A DNA stretch of 64,000 bases from Metallyticus violacea (GCA_030762175.1 CM060841.1:8184501-8248500), one strand, 5' to 3'; counted from the stretch's first letter, positions 22,661 through 34,830 are shown. The notes: generated from the sequence alone by a model not told the origin. Translations and numbers: made by a program.

Positions 22661-22857
22661 TTCGTCACACGCAAAAGCTGCGTAAACTAATCGAATTCCT
22701 CACCCTATTACTTTAAAAATAAGGGTATAAAATCCAAATTATGCTCTTATTAATTAATAAAATTAAATAAGTTATGGCATTACTTTGTAGTATTAGGGGC
22801 ACAAAATTAGAATTTTTGCAATCTATAAGCAACACAAAAGGGAAACCACGTTTTTAG

Positions 22858-22893
<36 letters not shown>

Positions 22894-23339
22894 GAGGTTA
22901 AACAACAAAAAGATGAAATACTATTAGTTAAATTAAATATATACATTTTTACATTCACTAAAATACAGAGAAATAACAGAAGTTTCCAGTTACATTGCGC
23001 ATTTAAGATGTTCGTATGTTTCAATAAAACAAAAACATACTACTATTTAAAAACAAAAAATAAATTTAGTATATAAAACATTAACAAAAACAATCGAATG
23101 TTATATCGATTTTCATTGGCTATGAAATTTAATTTAAATATTACGTAGTAAAAATATGCAACGCAAACGTTTTATGATGGTTATCACAGAGCGCTCTTAC
23201 ATATAAATATAATTCTCACACACATACTATATGAATATTTCATCTTCACGACGATACTTTTGTTAAATATAAAACATATACAGTTTATATACTGAATTAA
23301 TTTATCCTTTTATTTTAAAACAATTCAGAGAAAATTAAA

Positions 23340-24310
23340 CACCGACCGCTTTTAAATTTCGATTTTCAAGTATCTCCTCCTCCTAATAGTCCAATTTCCC
23401 TAATTTTCAGAATTTTTTATTTTATTTTATGTTATGGTGTATACCGAATTTTGCTGCGAAGAAACAAATATTGGTGGCTCTAGAGAGATTTAAAAAGTTT
23501 AGGCTTTAGGTAAACCCCCTAGTCCTAATCACCCAATTTCCCTAATTTTCAGGAACTATATTTCTTATTTTATTTAAATGGTATATACGGAGTTTTGTTG
23601 TGAAAAAATAAATTATAATACCCACTAGAGCGATTTTTAAATTTTGGGTTTCAGGTAAACCCCCACTTCTAATAATTTGATTTCACTGATTTTCGGAAAC
23701 TATTTTTCTTATTTAATTTTAATGATGTATGCAGAGTTTTGTTTTGAAAGAACAAATATTGGTATTTCTAGGGTGATTTTTAACTTTTGGGTTTCAGGTA
23801 AACCCGCGCTCCCAATGGCCCCATTTCCCTGATTTTCAGAAACATACTTTTTATTTTATTTAAATGAAATATTCATAATTTCGTTGCGAAAAAGAAAATA
23901 TTAATACCGCTAGAGTGATTTTTAAATTTAGGTTTCAGGTAAACCCCCCCCCCCTGCTAATAATCCGGTTTCACTGCTTTTTATAACCTAGTTTTCTTAT
24001 TTTGTTTCAATGATATTTATGTAGTTTTATTTAAAAATAATTAAAATTGTGGTAGTTAGAGCTATTTTTAAATTTTGCTTTAACCCCCACTCGTTTTTCA
24101 GGTATATCCCCACTCCTAATTCACCAATTGCCCTGATTTTCAAACACTTCACTCCTTTATTAATTTATTTTAAAGAAATAAAAAGCGTTACGTTGAGAAA
24201 AATAAAAAATTGCGATGCTAGAGCGATTTTTCATTTTTTTTAAAAAAAGTTCTGTTTAGGTAACCTCCTACCCCAATGATCCAATTTTGCTGGTTAACCT
24301 ACTTGATGAA
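23340..24310. repeat. Left-arm tandem array, ~150-bp units
   Basis: About seven diverged units, marked by recurring ccaatttccctaattttcag-like words near 23390, 23535, 23676, 23822, 23967, 24125 and 24282. The spacing is about 141-157 bp. Each unit also carries a gggtttcaggtaaaccc-like word and a ctagagcgatttttaaa word. Confidence 0.88.
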
Positions 24311-24329
24311 TCGTTTGTTAAATGAGAGT

Positions 24330-24330
<1 letters not shown>

Positions 24331-24356
<26 letters not shown>
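24331..24356. repeat. (TA)n microsatellite
   Basis: About 13 TA units at the inner edge of the left arm. Confidence 0.95.
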
Positions 24357-24361
<5 letters not shown>

Positions 24362-24469
24362 TTCATTGAAATTTTCTATGCCTATTAGTTAGGATTAATG
24401 GAGATTTGAAGTTTTTTTTTTTTTCAAAAACGCTTCTTGGATACAACTTCAATAACTTAATCCTCTTAT

Positions 24470-24493
24470 CACACACACACACACACACACACA
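24470..24493. repeat. (CA)n microsatellite
   Basis: About 12 CA units in the spacer of the inverted repeat. Confidence 0.95.
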
Positions 24494-25139
24494 AAGGAAA
24501 AAAATTAGCAGCAAGTAATACAAGTGAAAGAAATTTAGCAGAGCAGGATTGATTGAATTGGAGAAACGAAGTTGTATGGATTCTGATTGCGTGAATGATG
24601 TATTGATTATTCATAACAATGAAGTGTCCATCTTAATTGACTAAAGCATAATGTAAAAGTCTTCATTTATATGAAAAAAATGGTGTTAATTATATTTCTA
24701 AATGAAAACTTTTTTTTCTTTGGAAACAAAATATATGTTACTTTTAGCACGTTTATATACTATGTAATGTATGTATTAATTTCACATAAAATACATATAT
24801 AAAATTTCCATTTATTTATTCCTTTTAATATTCTTATTTAACATCCTGTACTTGTACTTAATATCGGAATACTTAATACACTGCCTCACAACACATAAGT
24901 AAACTCGTATTGACCTCTCCTCCGGCTCCCCGGCCGGTTTTCAAGCGTGGGAACGCGACAAGAACTGCAGAGCTGAATCATCTGCGACCAACTGGATATG
25001 GAGCAGTCCCGAAAAGGAAAAATCGCCCAGTAGATTGCAAAAAATCCTATATAATAAATATACAAACCCACAATCTTGAGTCAGCAATTGAGTCGCTTAA
25101 CCTACACAATCTCATTTCAACTTAACATTCTGGCGAGCA

Positions 25140-25420
25140 GACGTATATTATACAGCATGCCTGGACCGCATTAAGGATTAATTTAATGAAAAAATGACCA
25201 AAATTGGTGCAGAAAGGATGTTCTTTCTACAGAAATACACACTGTCCCATACATCGACATTGGCAACGTCAAAAGTGTGAGAATTGTTGTTCAATTATGA
25301 AATAGACAATGTCCACAAAATCTTTTACCATACTTTTCGAATGACACTCGTGGATAAGCTTAGCGATGTGAGATTGAGCATTATCATGCAACAAAGAATT
25401 CTGTTATCTCGATTTAATAT
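25140..25420 (-). pseudogene. mariner fragment, second-Asp region
   Basis: The minus strand reads NSLLHDNAQSHIAKLIHECH and continues KSMVKDFVDIVYF. This matches the mariner motif LLHDNARPHxA with the second catalytic aspartate. Stops follow, and no first or third acidic region was found. It lies in the spacer between the arms of the large inverted repeat. It might be either a passenger insertion or a remnant of that element's own transposase; the sequence does not decide. Confidence 0.65.
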
Positions 25421-26030
25421 CTGTTCTTAATCATGCTACTGTTACCTAGCTTTCAAATTAAGCTCTTTTTGGGGTACTTGCTCTGACAGCAATGTCATAA
25501 TGTACTGACGTCTGTCACTATGAATGTGATACGAAGTGACAAAGGATTGCCTCCGGGTGCTACTAAATTTCCCTTCACTTCACTCTAGCTTCAGTTTCAA
25601 TGTCGCTATGTAAAGGTTTTTGCACCGCTCCTCGTGCTCACGTCCAAGCGATGATCTAAAAGGTAGCACCTGCCTGTGTTTGAATGCACAGTAGAACGCA
25701 TTCTCCGTAATGAGACCGCCACCAGCTGGAAGCCATTTAAAACCCACCGCCTACTTTGGAGGTCAAAGAGAGAGAGAGATATTCATTTCAGTGCAGATCA
25801 GACAGCGCAGAGAATTACTGTGCGATCAGAAAAGTTAATCCTTTCCGTTCCACAAACGAAATGATTTTTTTCCCCCCGAAGGATTAACAGCCAGATAATT
25901 GGTAGCGGAGAGATAAAGGAACGGCTTTTAGATAAGCGAGCCAGTCAGCCTATATCCACATTCTGCTAAAATATAAATAGTAGCTGCAATACATCTGTTT
26001 TCGGAATTGGCATGGATACTGGCGATATTT
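25421..26030. other. Unassigned spacer sequence
   Basis: Spacer of the inverted repeat with short frames only. A 62-codon frame at 25676-25864 shows no known motif. Confidence 0.4.
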
Positions 26031-26033
26031 TTT

Positions 26034-26068
26034 TCTCCTCCTCCTCCTCCTCCTCCTCCTCCTCCTCC
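26034..26068. repeat. (TCC)n microsatellite
   Basis: About 11 TCC units. The arginine-run frame on the minus strand is spurious. Confidence 0.95.
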
Positions 26069-26507
26069 ACCTCCCATCTGAAACGCCAACAAGCAGTACA
26101 CGCGGTAAAACTAATTTCACTGTATTAGATCTTACTTGAAGGTAAGCCTGAAACAAACAATTAAACATAAAGCGGGCACATACATAATGCTGGTGAACAG
26201 TGCAGCCAATGTTTCAAGCACTCTTTTGTTTTTAAACACTGTACTTCTACGGCATTAATACAGCCCTAAATAACAATATCGGTCTTTTAGCTGCCCAATC
26301 AAGCTCGCTGGTACAATAAAATCTGTAAAATAACGATGTATGTATTTTGCTTATTAGGTTTTGTAGCAATTAATATCTTGTATAACGTAACAAAGTTTTC
26401 ACTGAAAATACAGTCAGATATTTAAGACGTTTTGATTGGCGAGTATCCATTTCTCTTTCCATATGATTTTTAGTAAAACATCTAATTATTATTGTTATTA
26501 TTATTCG

Positions 26508-26797
26508 TCGGTCCTGGTGGTGTAGTGGTTACCATACTTGCCTCCTATACCCAAAACGCGGGTTCGACCCCGGCCAGGACCGATGGATTTTTTTCGGGCG
26601 TAAAAATCCTAAGTATGGCTTCCTTCGGAAGGGAAGTAAAGCCGTGGGTCCCGTGTCGTACATTTGCGGCACGAAAAAGAACCTCAAGCCTGAAAGAGAG
26701 GCCTCTGAGCAAAATTTGTCGGCCGTTTCACGCCCTGAGTTGAATGGGACGCTGATGACCTGAGATGTTGAAGAGCGTCCTTAAATAAATTAATAAA

Positions 26798-26802
<5 letters not shown>
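26508..26802 (+). repeat. SINE-A full-length copy with cloverleaf-like head
   Basis: This is the reference SINE-A. The head (26510-26581) has a perfect 8-bp acceptor-like stem (ggtcctgg with ccaggacc), a box A-like word tagtggttacca and box B ggttcgacccc. The body has gatggattttttcgggcg, then a segment rich in aagcctgaaagagaggcc, and ends in gagcgtccttaaataaat plus A-tail. It sits inside an ATT/TTA microsatellite, so the target duplication cannot be separated from the array. RNA polymerase III transcription from the internal boxes would be expected of such an element. The 83-codon frame here is not a gene. Confidence 0.92.

Positions 26803-26857
<55 letters not shown>
26803..26857. repeat. 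(ATT)n microsatellite
   Basis: About 18 units following the SINE-A tail; shorter ATT runs lie before the SINE at 26485-26505, as if the SINE landed in the array. Confidence 0.95.
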
Positions 26858-27229
26858 GGCGAATTCCCAAGGTATGTAAGTTATTGCGGTTGTACCCATG
26901 GATAGTGTTTTTAATAACCCATCCAAATATACATCGTTCGTACCTACTAAGTACCTACAATTAAAAAAAATTAAAACAATATATAAAGTAGGTGTATTTA
27001 TTTCAATAATGACTTGCGGACACATAATTTACATACTTAACCAGCGGACAGGTCTAGGCAGACCGTTAGTGCGTGTGTGCGTATTTTATATAACATTGGA
27101 AGAAGGCAGTTAACCAAAAGCGACTTTTTTTTAAGATTTTGAAAATTCGCGGCGGCAATTTTTGTTTATTCTCAACGTAACTGAATAAGTTTCTTTAACA
27201 TAAATTGATAAAAGCATTTTAGAAAAGCA

Positions 27230-28480
27230 TGGCTATCGGACCGTTAGGAGTGGGTGGGGGTATACCTGAAAAACTAGTGGGGGTTTAACAGACATTTTAA
27301 AATCATTCCAGCGGAAGCAATTTTAAAGAAAACTCGGTATATACCATTGAAATAAAATAAGAAATAGTTTCTGAAAATCAGTGAAATCGGACCATTAGGA
27401 GGGAGCTTTGCCTGAAACCCAAAATTTGAAAAGCACTCTAGTAACATTAATGCTTGCTTTTTTTTTTTTTTGCAACCAAAATTTATATATATACCTTTAT
27501 ATAAAATAAAACTATATTTTCTGAAAATCAGGGAAATCGGGCCATTAGGGATGAGGGTTAACCTGAAACCGAAAAAATCGATCTAGTAGCACCAATTTTT
27601 GTTTTTCACAACTAAACTCAGCGTAGACTATTCAAATCAAACGAAAAAAATACTTTCTGAAATTCAGTGAAATGCGATTATTAGTAGGAGAGGGAGTTTA
27701 CGTGGAAAAAAAAAGAGTAGAGATTTAAAGCAAAATTTAAAAATCGTTCTACAGCCGAATTTAAATTTTTTTTAAGGGAAACTCTGTCTATATAATTGAA
27801 GTAAATTAATAAAATTAGACTATTAGGTGTCGGTCCTGGTGGTGCACTTGTAACCATACTTGCCTCCTAAACACAAGATCGTGGGTTCAAACCCGGCCTG
27901 GATCGATGGATTTTTTCGTAAAAATCCCAAGTATGGCTTCCTTCGGAAGGGAAGTAAAGCCGTGATTCCCGGATCGTACATTTACGGCACAATAAAGAAC
28001 TTCAAGCCTGAAGGAGAGGCCTCTGAACAAAATTTGTCGGCCGTTTCATACTCTGAATGGAATGGGACGCTGGTGACCTGAGATGTTAAAGACCGTCCGT
28101 AAATAAATCAAATCAATCAACAAGACTATTAGGTTAAGGGTTATCTAAAATTCAAAATTTAAAAATCGCCCTAGCAACATTATTATTTGTTTCTTCCGCA
28201 ACGAAACTTCGTGTATACTATTGCAATAAAAAAAAAAAAGTTTCTGAAAATAAGGAAAATTGGATCATTTAGAGTGGGGATTTGCCTAATGCCCAACATT
28301 TAAAAATCGCTCTAGCGTCACCAATATTTATTTCTTCATAACAAAAGCCGGTATATACAATTTATATCAAATAAGAACAGTAGTTTCTGAAAATTACGGA
28401 AATTGGACAATTAGGAGCATGAGTATAATTGAAAACGGAAATTTAAAAAGCGTTCTAGGGTCTAATTTTCTCTGAATTGT
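27230..28480. repeat. Right-arm tandem array, ~150-bp units
   Basis: The reverse-complement counterpart of the array at 23340-24310. Marker words like tctgaaaatcagggaaatcgg recur near 27373, 27519, 27655, 28231 and 28385. The gap between 27655 and 28231 is explained by one degenerate unit plus the SINE-A insertion at 27829-28122. Confidence 0.87.
27829..28122 (+). repeat. SINE-A full-length copy with 12-bp target duplication
   Basis: Complete SINE-A with a mutated head (ggtggtgcacttgtaacc in place of ggtggtgtagtggttacc) and tail aaataaatcaaatcaatcaa. Perfect target repeats agactattaggt lie at 27817-27828 and 28123-28134. It interrupts a unit of the right-arm array, so it is younger than the array. 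Confidence 0.95.
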
Positions 28481-28484
28481 TTTA

Positions 28485-29216
28485 AATTAAAAGGAGAGGT
28501 TAATTCAGCATATAAACTGTATTTATAACTAAGCGTATATTTTATATTTAACAAAAACAACGCCGTGAAGACAGCATATATGAAATATTAATCTAATATA
28601 TGTTTGAGAACTATATTTGTATGTAAGGGCGTTCTATAATAGTCTTCAAATACGTTAGCGTAATATTTTTACTACAGTAACATTTAAATTAAATTTCAAG
28701 GCCAATGAAAATCAATGTAACCTTCGATTGTTTTTATTATTGCTTTATACATTGAATAGTAACATGTTTTTGTTTTATTGAAACACATGAACATCTTAAA
28801 TACGAAGTTAACTCGAAACGTTCTATTATTTCCCTGTATTTTAGTGAATGTAAAGATGATATCAAGAGCTCAGTTCATAAACATGGTTACATTTAAAAAT
28901 GTTTATAAATACTTACACAGTATAACTTTGTTTATCAGTGCTAATACATTTCATTTAATTAATATTATACAATGAATTTTTGTGGTTTATTCTCATTAAA
29001 ATAATAATAATTTTAAAATTGTTGTTTCTCTTTTTTAATACTTATAGGTTGTAAGAATTCTAATTTTGTTCCCACAATACTACATAGTAATGTCTTAACT
29101 TCATTCATCTCATTAATTAATAAGGCCTAATTTGGATTTTATAATCATTTTTATTAAAATTATTCAACTCAGAGAGGAATTTGCTTAGTTTATGCATCTC
29201 CTGCGTGACGGACTTT
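28485..29216. repeat. Right outer arm of the large inverted repeat
   Basis: Reverse complement of about 22660-23330. Shared words include acaattcagagaaaatta, tttacattcactaaaataca and ataaaatccaaatta. Many small indels separate the arms, so the pair is old or evolves fast. Confidence 0.82.
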
Positions 29217-29452
29217 TTAATTGGTGATTTGAACTTTGTGGCATCCAATGCAGTACTACCGGTTTATTCCAAGTTATCAGAGAAATGTTCATATATTTAA
29301 TCACCATTATTCAATGCATTGTACGATACATTACATTTATTTACCCATAACAATGTATGTTATAAAATTAATACGCTTTATAAATTAAACTTTTCTATAT
29401 ATAAACATTTAAAAACTTATCTTATTAAATATTGAATCAAATGAGAATTAGT

Positions 29453-29483
<31 letters not shown>

Positions 29484-30059
29484 GGTGCAAATTCGACTAA
29501 TACAAACATTAAAAATCACATCTAGGTATAATTGTTTGGTTTTTACATTTTCTGTGTTATAGTTTCATCAGAATTATTGTTAAATAAACTAGTTTATCAC
29601 TTAAAAGTGTGTTTGTGAAAACTCGTTATTAATTTTCCAAACAGCTAAAGTCATGGAAGTATAGACGATCGTGAGAGGATCACGGAATTTGGCGCAGTCA
29701 ATACGCCTGGTTCACTTCCTGTTTGCCGAAGCGGGTATTGTTCTCAGATATGTGCAGCACAATCTGTACTACAGTGCGGAAGGGAATTCGCTCCGCAGTG
29801 CAGAGTAGTTAACGGTGGTAGCAGGAACTGTTCATCCCGCAATTGCCTGCCCTTCAAGTAGCGTTAAAAACATAAAAATGGAAAACTGGTTAAAGTAAAC
29901 AATTATTGATAACTTGCTAAGGTGGTTGGGTCACTTGGAGCTAGGAGTAGGTGGAATGATCTCCAGTTTATTCACAAATTCACAGAGGTCGCATTGTGAA
30001 CATGTAGCAAGTGGACTTCATACTATAACAGACTTCGGAGATGGCCCCTTGTAAGATTG
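29217..30059. other. Unassigned block with 27-T run
   Basis: Contains a T homopolymer at 29457-29483. A GC-balanced part (29660-29880) precedes the mariner relic and might be its decayed 5' end. Nothing firm. Confidence 0.4.
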
Positions 30060-30830
30060 GTAACAGTTTGGCAGTGATTCATGGATGAGTAGAGATGAAC
30101 ATCATGTTGGAGCACCCGTTTCTGTGGCCATTCCAGAAAATGTTGATGTTGCGCTTGATATGATTTTGGAGGAAAAACGAATTGGACTGAAACGCATAAC
30201 AGTAACTTTGAACATATTCTATAAGCACGTCTTTAAAGAGGTAATTTTTTATTTGAATTTGAGAAAAATCAATGGTAAACGAATCCCAAAATACGAGCGC
30301 TTCAGAGCAACAACGTCTAACATCGTCATTTTGAAGCTGTTTCTTCCAAATTTTTGGATCGTGTTCGAAACATGGATACATTATTACGATCCAGAGACAA
30401 AATAACAAACAAAGGAAAGCAAACATGGTAGTTGGCTACCCAAAGAAATTACCATTGCAAAAAAAATGGCAAGAAAGGTTCTCGCATCATTTTTTTGGGA
30501 CAAAGAAGGAATTACAACGAGGGTTATTAAGAACAGGGGGCGCATTTTTCTTTATTACTGATCAAGATTTGGGCTAAAACTTCCAAAGGTATGCACCTAT
30601 TCACAAGTCCCTGACTGCAATGCAATTAATGTTACCATCGTTCTATTCATTAGTTTTAATCCCTTCAGACTATTTTCTATTTCCAAAGCTAAAAAGACGA
30701 TTAAAAGGGAAGTATTTGCACTATTGAAGCAGTGGTAAGTGCTGTGAAGGAGTAGTTTGCAGAATAAGATAAAAAAATTGTTGACTCAGAAATCTTTGGT
30801 GAACAGAATTTAAAGGTTGGATAAATATAG
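30060..30830 (+). pseudogene. mariner transposase relic
   Basis: The plus strand keeps the mariner order in pieces. The HTH linker region is PVSVAIPENVDVALDMILEE and KRIGLKRITVTLNI. Then comes ETWIHYYDPETK; the aspartate before ETW is lost (FETWIH in place of DETWIH). Then KVLASFFWDKEGI, and after a gap a decayed LFPKLKRRLKG-like stretch near 30690-30720. The segment with the second aspartate is not readable. At least four shifts or stops exist. The 115-codon minus frame over 30079-30426 is its shadow. Confidence 0.8.
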
Positions 30831-33507
30831 AGGTGTTCAGGAATATAGTTCCATTTCCTACCTTAAATACGAACTTACCAATATCCCCTCTTACTTCCAT
30901 TAAAAGCGGACAACAACCAGCAGGGTGAAGGGAGACTTTCCTTCCGCACTGTACATTTATCTGTTGTGCTCCTTAATCTCATGCCGTTCCTATTTATAGT
31001 TTATAAGTTTTGAGCTCTTCTCGGAGAGTTAACCGTCCAGAGGCATTCACATTGCATTAGTGGTGTAACATTAACGCCAGAATTCAAATGGAGTAATTTT
31101 TTCCAAGTTTAGATATTAAATAAGTAATAATGATGCCATAACATTAAATCGTTTACATCTATCACCATAAACGAACTGAGTTTTTATAACTATCGTGAAA
31201 CTACACAGTAAAACAGTAATAAATCCTTAATTTCTTCTGTATTTGATGTACTATTGCTGGAAACGCCACTGACCATTATAGCAGAGGAGGGGAACGCGTT
31301 TTCCAGCTGGCGAAAATGGAAAGGCACATTTACGCTATAAATTTACCCCCTCCCTTTTCTTTCGTTAGCACTCTTTTCTCCCGAAAAAAAAACCCGAGAA
31401 GAAAACAACACAAACAAAGCACACGGAAAATGTTTGAACAACGTTTTAAACTCCTGCTGTTGAGAAATTACGGGGCCTCAATAAATGTGCCACATGAACA
31501 CAATGCTCTGTCTGCTGATTAAAGGTAACATAACAATGCCACTAAGAGTGGAAAATAAAACTCCACCAGTCAGACTTGGAAACGTCGTAGATATGTATAT
31601 ACACTGTATAACATTAAATAAAGAAGAAGAAAAATGTTTTTATGCATTATTTAATGTAAAATTCCGAAGAACAGATGCAGGGGTGCGGAAAAAAAATATA
31701 TACCAAGAATTTTGAGTAGAAAGGGACTTGACATTAAGTATTTTGAGATTGTGAACGAATGATCTCAACTGAATGATCAGTTTCAATATGCTACAGGCAT
31801 CAAGAAGAATCAACGTCATACTCATAGCTATGTTGCGATATGACGTGCGCTTAGTCAAATATAAACCAAAGTATTTGGCGGAGGCGCATAAACAGGCTGC
31901 GCCCCCAGACTAACCACAAGTCACTCGGTCTAGAGGTATCGTGAAAGTGTTAATTGTTTTGAGCACTACAGTAGGTAAGGTTTATGCACGATTATTGTAC
32001 TTGAGCTTCGATGAATTAATATTACGACATGTACATATATGGCAGAATAAATGATTTGTTTAAGGGAAACTACGAGCATGTGTTTTTAGTTCTGTGTAGC
32101 AGTGCCGGTGTGCTAGTGCATTTGCAGCTGAATATTCGAAAGTATTATTTATAAACATCGTTCGCATAACCCTTTTGATCGTACATGATATATTACAGAG
32201 ACATATAGAAAAAAATTTTCCACTTCAAATCAAATACATTTACGTTAAGCACAAATATTTAAATATTGACGTGCACCGCGCACGCACATATTCAGACTCA
32301 AAGAACCCATCTACTGCAACAAAGCGCTTTTAATTCTGCGTACTTTTGCATAGCAGAGAACCAAGCTCCGACCAGTTGTCTTCCTGTGCAAACAGATTCC
32401 AACATGCTAACCTATCCCTATTCGACTTAGTAAACTTAGCTCAAGGGCAGTCGACCTCTATTGTCCATTAGAATGTCTTTTCTGTCTCCACAAAAAGCGC
32501 GCATTTTCTGGCCAGCCTCATGTGTTATTTTCCTTCCATGTCCCCAATCTAATCCGCACTAGACCAGATATATTTTGAGAACTTGTGGATTTTGAATTCG
32601 TTGCGTAAACTAAGTAATATTTTCTCTCTGCATTTTGTCTCTATATCCTGTTTATTAATTTTCCAATGCTCTCTAAGCTTCTTTTAATTTTCGCTACCCC
32701 AGTATCTTTGATCGGAATTACTAATCTGATGTTGGTAGCATGTGGCCAGGATGTGATTGATTTGTTAACTATCCATAAACACATTTGTAACTTTGGAGTT
32801 AACCTTGCAACACCATAACGAAGCAACCATTTGTTCCTGCACTTGAAGTACCTGCTTTTCTACCAATTAGTTCTTAGTACATATTTTTTTTGTACGTATA
32901 TAATATTATTATTAAATTATAAGTTCGAACATCTTTAGAAAATGTTTTTAGACAGAATGGTCTAGCAACATTACGCCAGTTAAAAGTGTCCATATCAATA
33001 AATCACAGCTAATTGTTTAGTCATTTCTCCATTTACTGCCCATTTTACTACTGTACAAATTCTTTAGAATTTACCTATTTGCTATTTCGTAGTCATAGTC
33101 AAAGAAAATGCCGCAATTTAGATAATTAAATTATATTACCGATTCAATTACTTTATCTTTTGTTCATAATATAATTTGTTGCTTTATTTGGAATGCCATT
33201 AAGTTATACTATAGACTTCTTTTAACTACTTTACAAATGTTTCTTTGTAGTTTATCATCTGAATTTAGCATTAACACTTGTCAACAGCATATATAAATAT
33301 GTTTAAATAATTAATGCCACATAATTTACTAATATGTTAGTTATTTATTCTGTCTTTCAATTATTTAATTTATATTTTATATTGCATTTATTTATAAGTA
33401 TTTTTGTCAGTTCACCGAATTTAATTGCAGAAAAAAATCCATTAAAGTGAGAAATAACACAGGAAAACACTTTTTTCTGGTTAAAACTATATTTTCAATA
33501 GTTTTAA

Positions 33508-33733
33508 CGTTTTCACTACTGGGGTTTCACAGGTGATGAACACTGGTGATATAATACATTGGAAAATAATTTCCAGGTTTTCTTCAGTACTCATAAATAG
33601 TAAATCACGGAGAGGTACCTTAGGTTACGAACGCTTTACTCCGTTAATTTTTTCCCAAATGATCATTTAATCTCATGTATCATCAGTGCCCACCACTTGT
33701 AATGCCACTGTAGTAAAAATGGGCTATTAAAAT
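33508..33733. repeat. Two SINE-B pieces joined head-to-head
   Basis: A reverse piece (cgttttcactactggggttt ... gatataatacattggaa, 33508-33568) meets a forward piece (ccaggttttcttcagtactc ... gccactgtagtaaaaatggg, about 33570-33733). Both are diverged. Together they form an imperfect inverted pair. Confidence 0.65.
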
Positions 33734-34605
33734 TAGGATGGAAGGGTGCCAGAAAATGTTGGAAAGATTTAGCAATGCTGATTTTCTTTGAGTATTGCTA
33801 TCTGGATTTATTATGTTATTCTTGACCTTGTTAAACAGTACCTGAAATTAAATCGTAATAGTATAATATTATTATTATAATTCAGGAAATCAGGAATCAA
33901 CAATTCCTGCTTCAGGGGAAAACCGAAAAGTTTTAAAGTCGCCCGTATAAATATATTTATCTTATTTTAGAGAAATATAATTACTTTTGTAATTTAATAG
34001 TTGTGCTACTGCTTGGAGATGAATATGTGACTTTTTTATATACCACTTCCTTTGCCTTTCATGCAGCATGTAGGCATTAATGACTACATCTGAAAGTCAG
34101 GGTTTCAATTATTTATTTGTGTTAGAGGCATGCACCATTATGTCTACCAGGCTAATAACACATTTTATATCTAAACGTATAACTTAATTGCTAGATATAA
34201 ACTCTGTACAAGACAAATATGGGACACTTTTCTGTGTTTCGATCTAACGAAAATAACCGTCCATAGGAGAAATTCGTAATACTATGTAGCTTGCCCTGTA
34301 TAACAAACACAGTAAGCTGTTTCAGAGTTATTTCCAACAATTAAAAGTAAACTAGAAACACTTAAAGATATCTGAACGGAATTTGCAACAATAGTAATGC
34401 TGGTGATTTATACATTTTGTACTGTCCAATTTTGACCACACACCCATGCTTTGGTGAGATGAGATGTCAGCAAGTGTATAAAAGTTCGTACTTCGTGCTG
34501 TTTTATGTATCCCCCACGTCCGAGTGAAATATTCAGGAAGTTTACCCAGCTAAAATTACGGTAGAGAGCGCCCTCATCGCGAATCGTTGAGTATGATTTG
34601 GCAAC

Positions 34606-34620
34606 CGTGTGTCACACACG
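34606..34620. repeat. Short perfect palindrome
   Basis: A 7-bp perfect inverted repeat around one base (cgtgtgt-c-acacacg). It may be chance. Confidence 0.6.
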
Positions 34621-34830
34621 TGATACGCAGATGGAGAGCGCGGTTGCATGGCATTAACGTGGCGGGGGTCCATGAAAATAGGACCTTTATCATGCTATGA
34701 TGCCAGTAAATCTCCTTCATCATTCTTTTGTTCCAAGCACCGGCCAGTTTTTGCGCATGCCACTAAAATGCTGCGCTGAGTGGGTAACAGCCCAGAGAGG
34801 CTGTTTCATTAACGTAACTGTTTACAATTT

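Larger units (their letters stand above)
22656..29216. mobile_element. Large inverted-repeat element, ~6.5 kb, candidate foldback
   Basis: The left arm (22656-24330) and right arm (about 27220-29216) are diverged reverse complements. The outer ends align as ttcgtcacacgcaaaag on the left and, reverse-complemented, tccgtcacgcaggag on the right, followed by aattcct and tataaaatccaaatta in both. Each arm has an outer unique part of about 650-700 bp and an inner array of tandem units of about 145-155 bp. The spacer carries later insertions. No transposase of its own was found. Long inverted repeats with tandem units resemble foldback-type elements such as Galileo or Tetris of Drosophila. An inverted segmental duplication of a satellite is the alternative. 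No flanking target duplication was identified. Confidence 0.75.
30831..34690. other. Unassigned 3.9 kb, AT-rich; includes SINE-B remnants
   Basis: Apart from the SINE-B remnants at 33508-33733 I see no recognised repeat or gene. Some stretches (31260-31520 and 32240-32560) are less AT-rich than the rest. Frames are short and lack motifs. Confidence 0.4.

Noticed and set aside
23340..24310. CRISPR-like array
   Set aside because: The units are contiguous, diverged ~150-bp tandem repeats without unique spacers, in a eukaryotic setting.
26036..26168. Arginine-rich small protein on the minus strand
   Set aside because: It is caused by the TCC microsatellite.
26510..26581. tRNA gene
   Set aside because: It is a tRNA-like head continuous with the SINE-A body found in several other copies; no independent tRNA gene is supported.
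30079..30426. 115-codon minus-strand frame
   Set aside because: It is antisense to a mariner relic.
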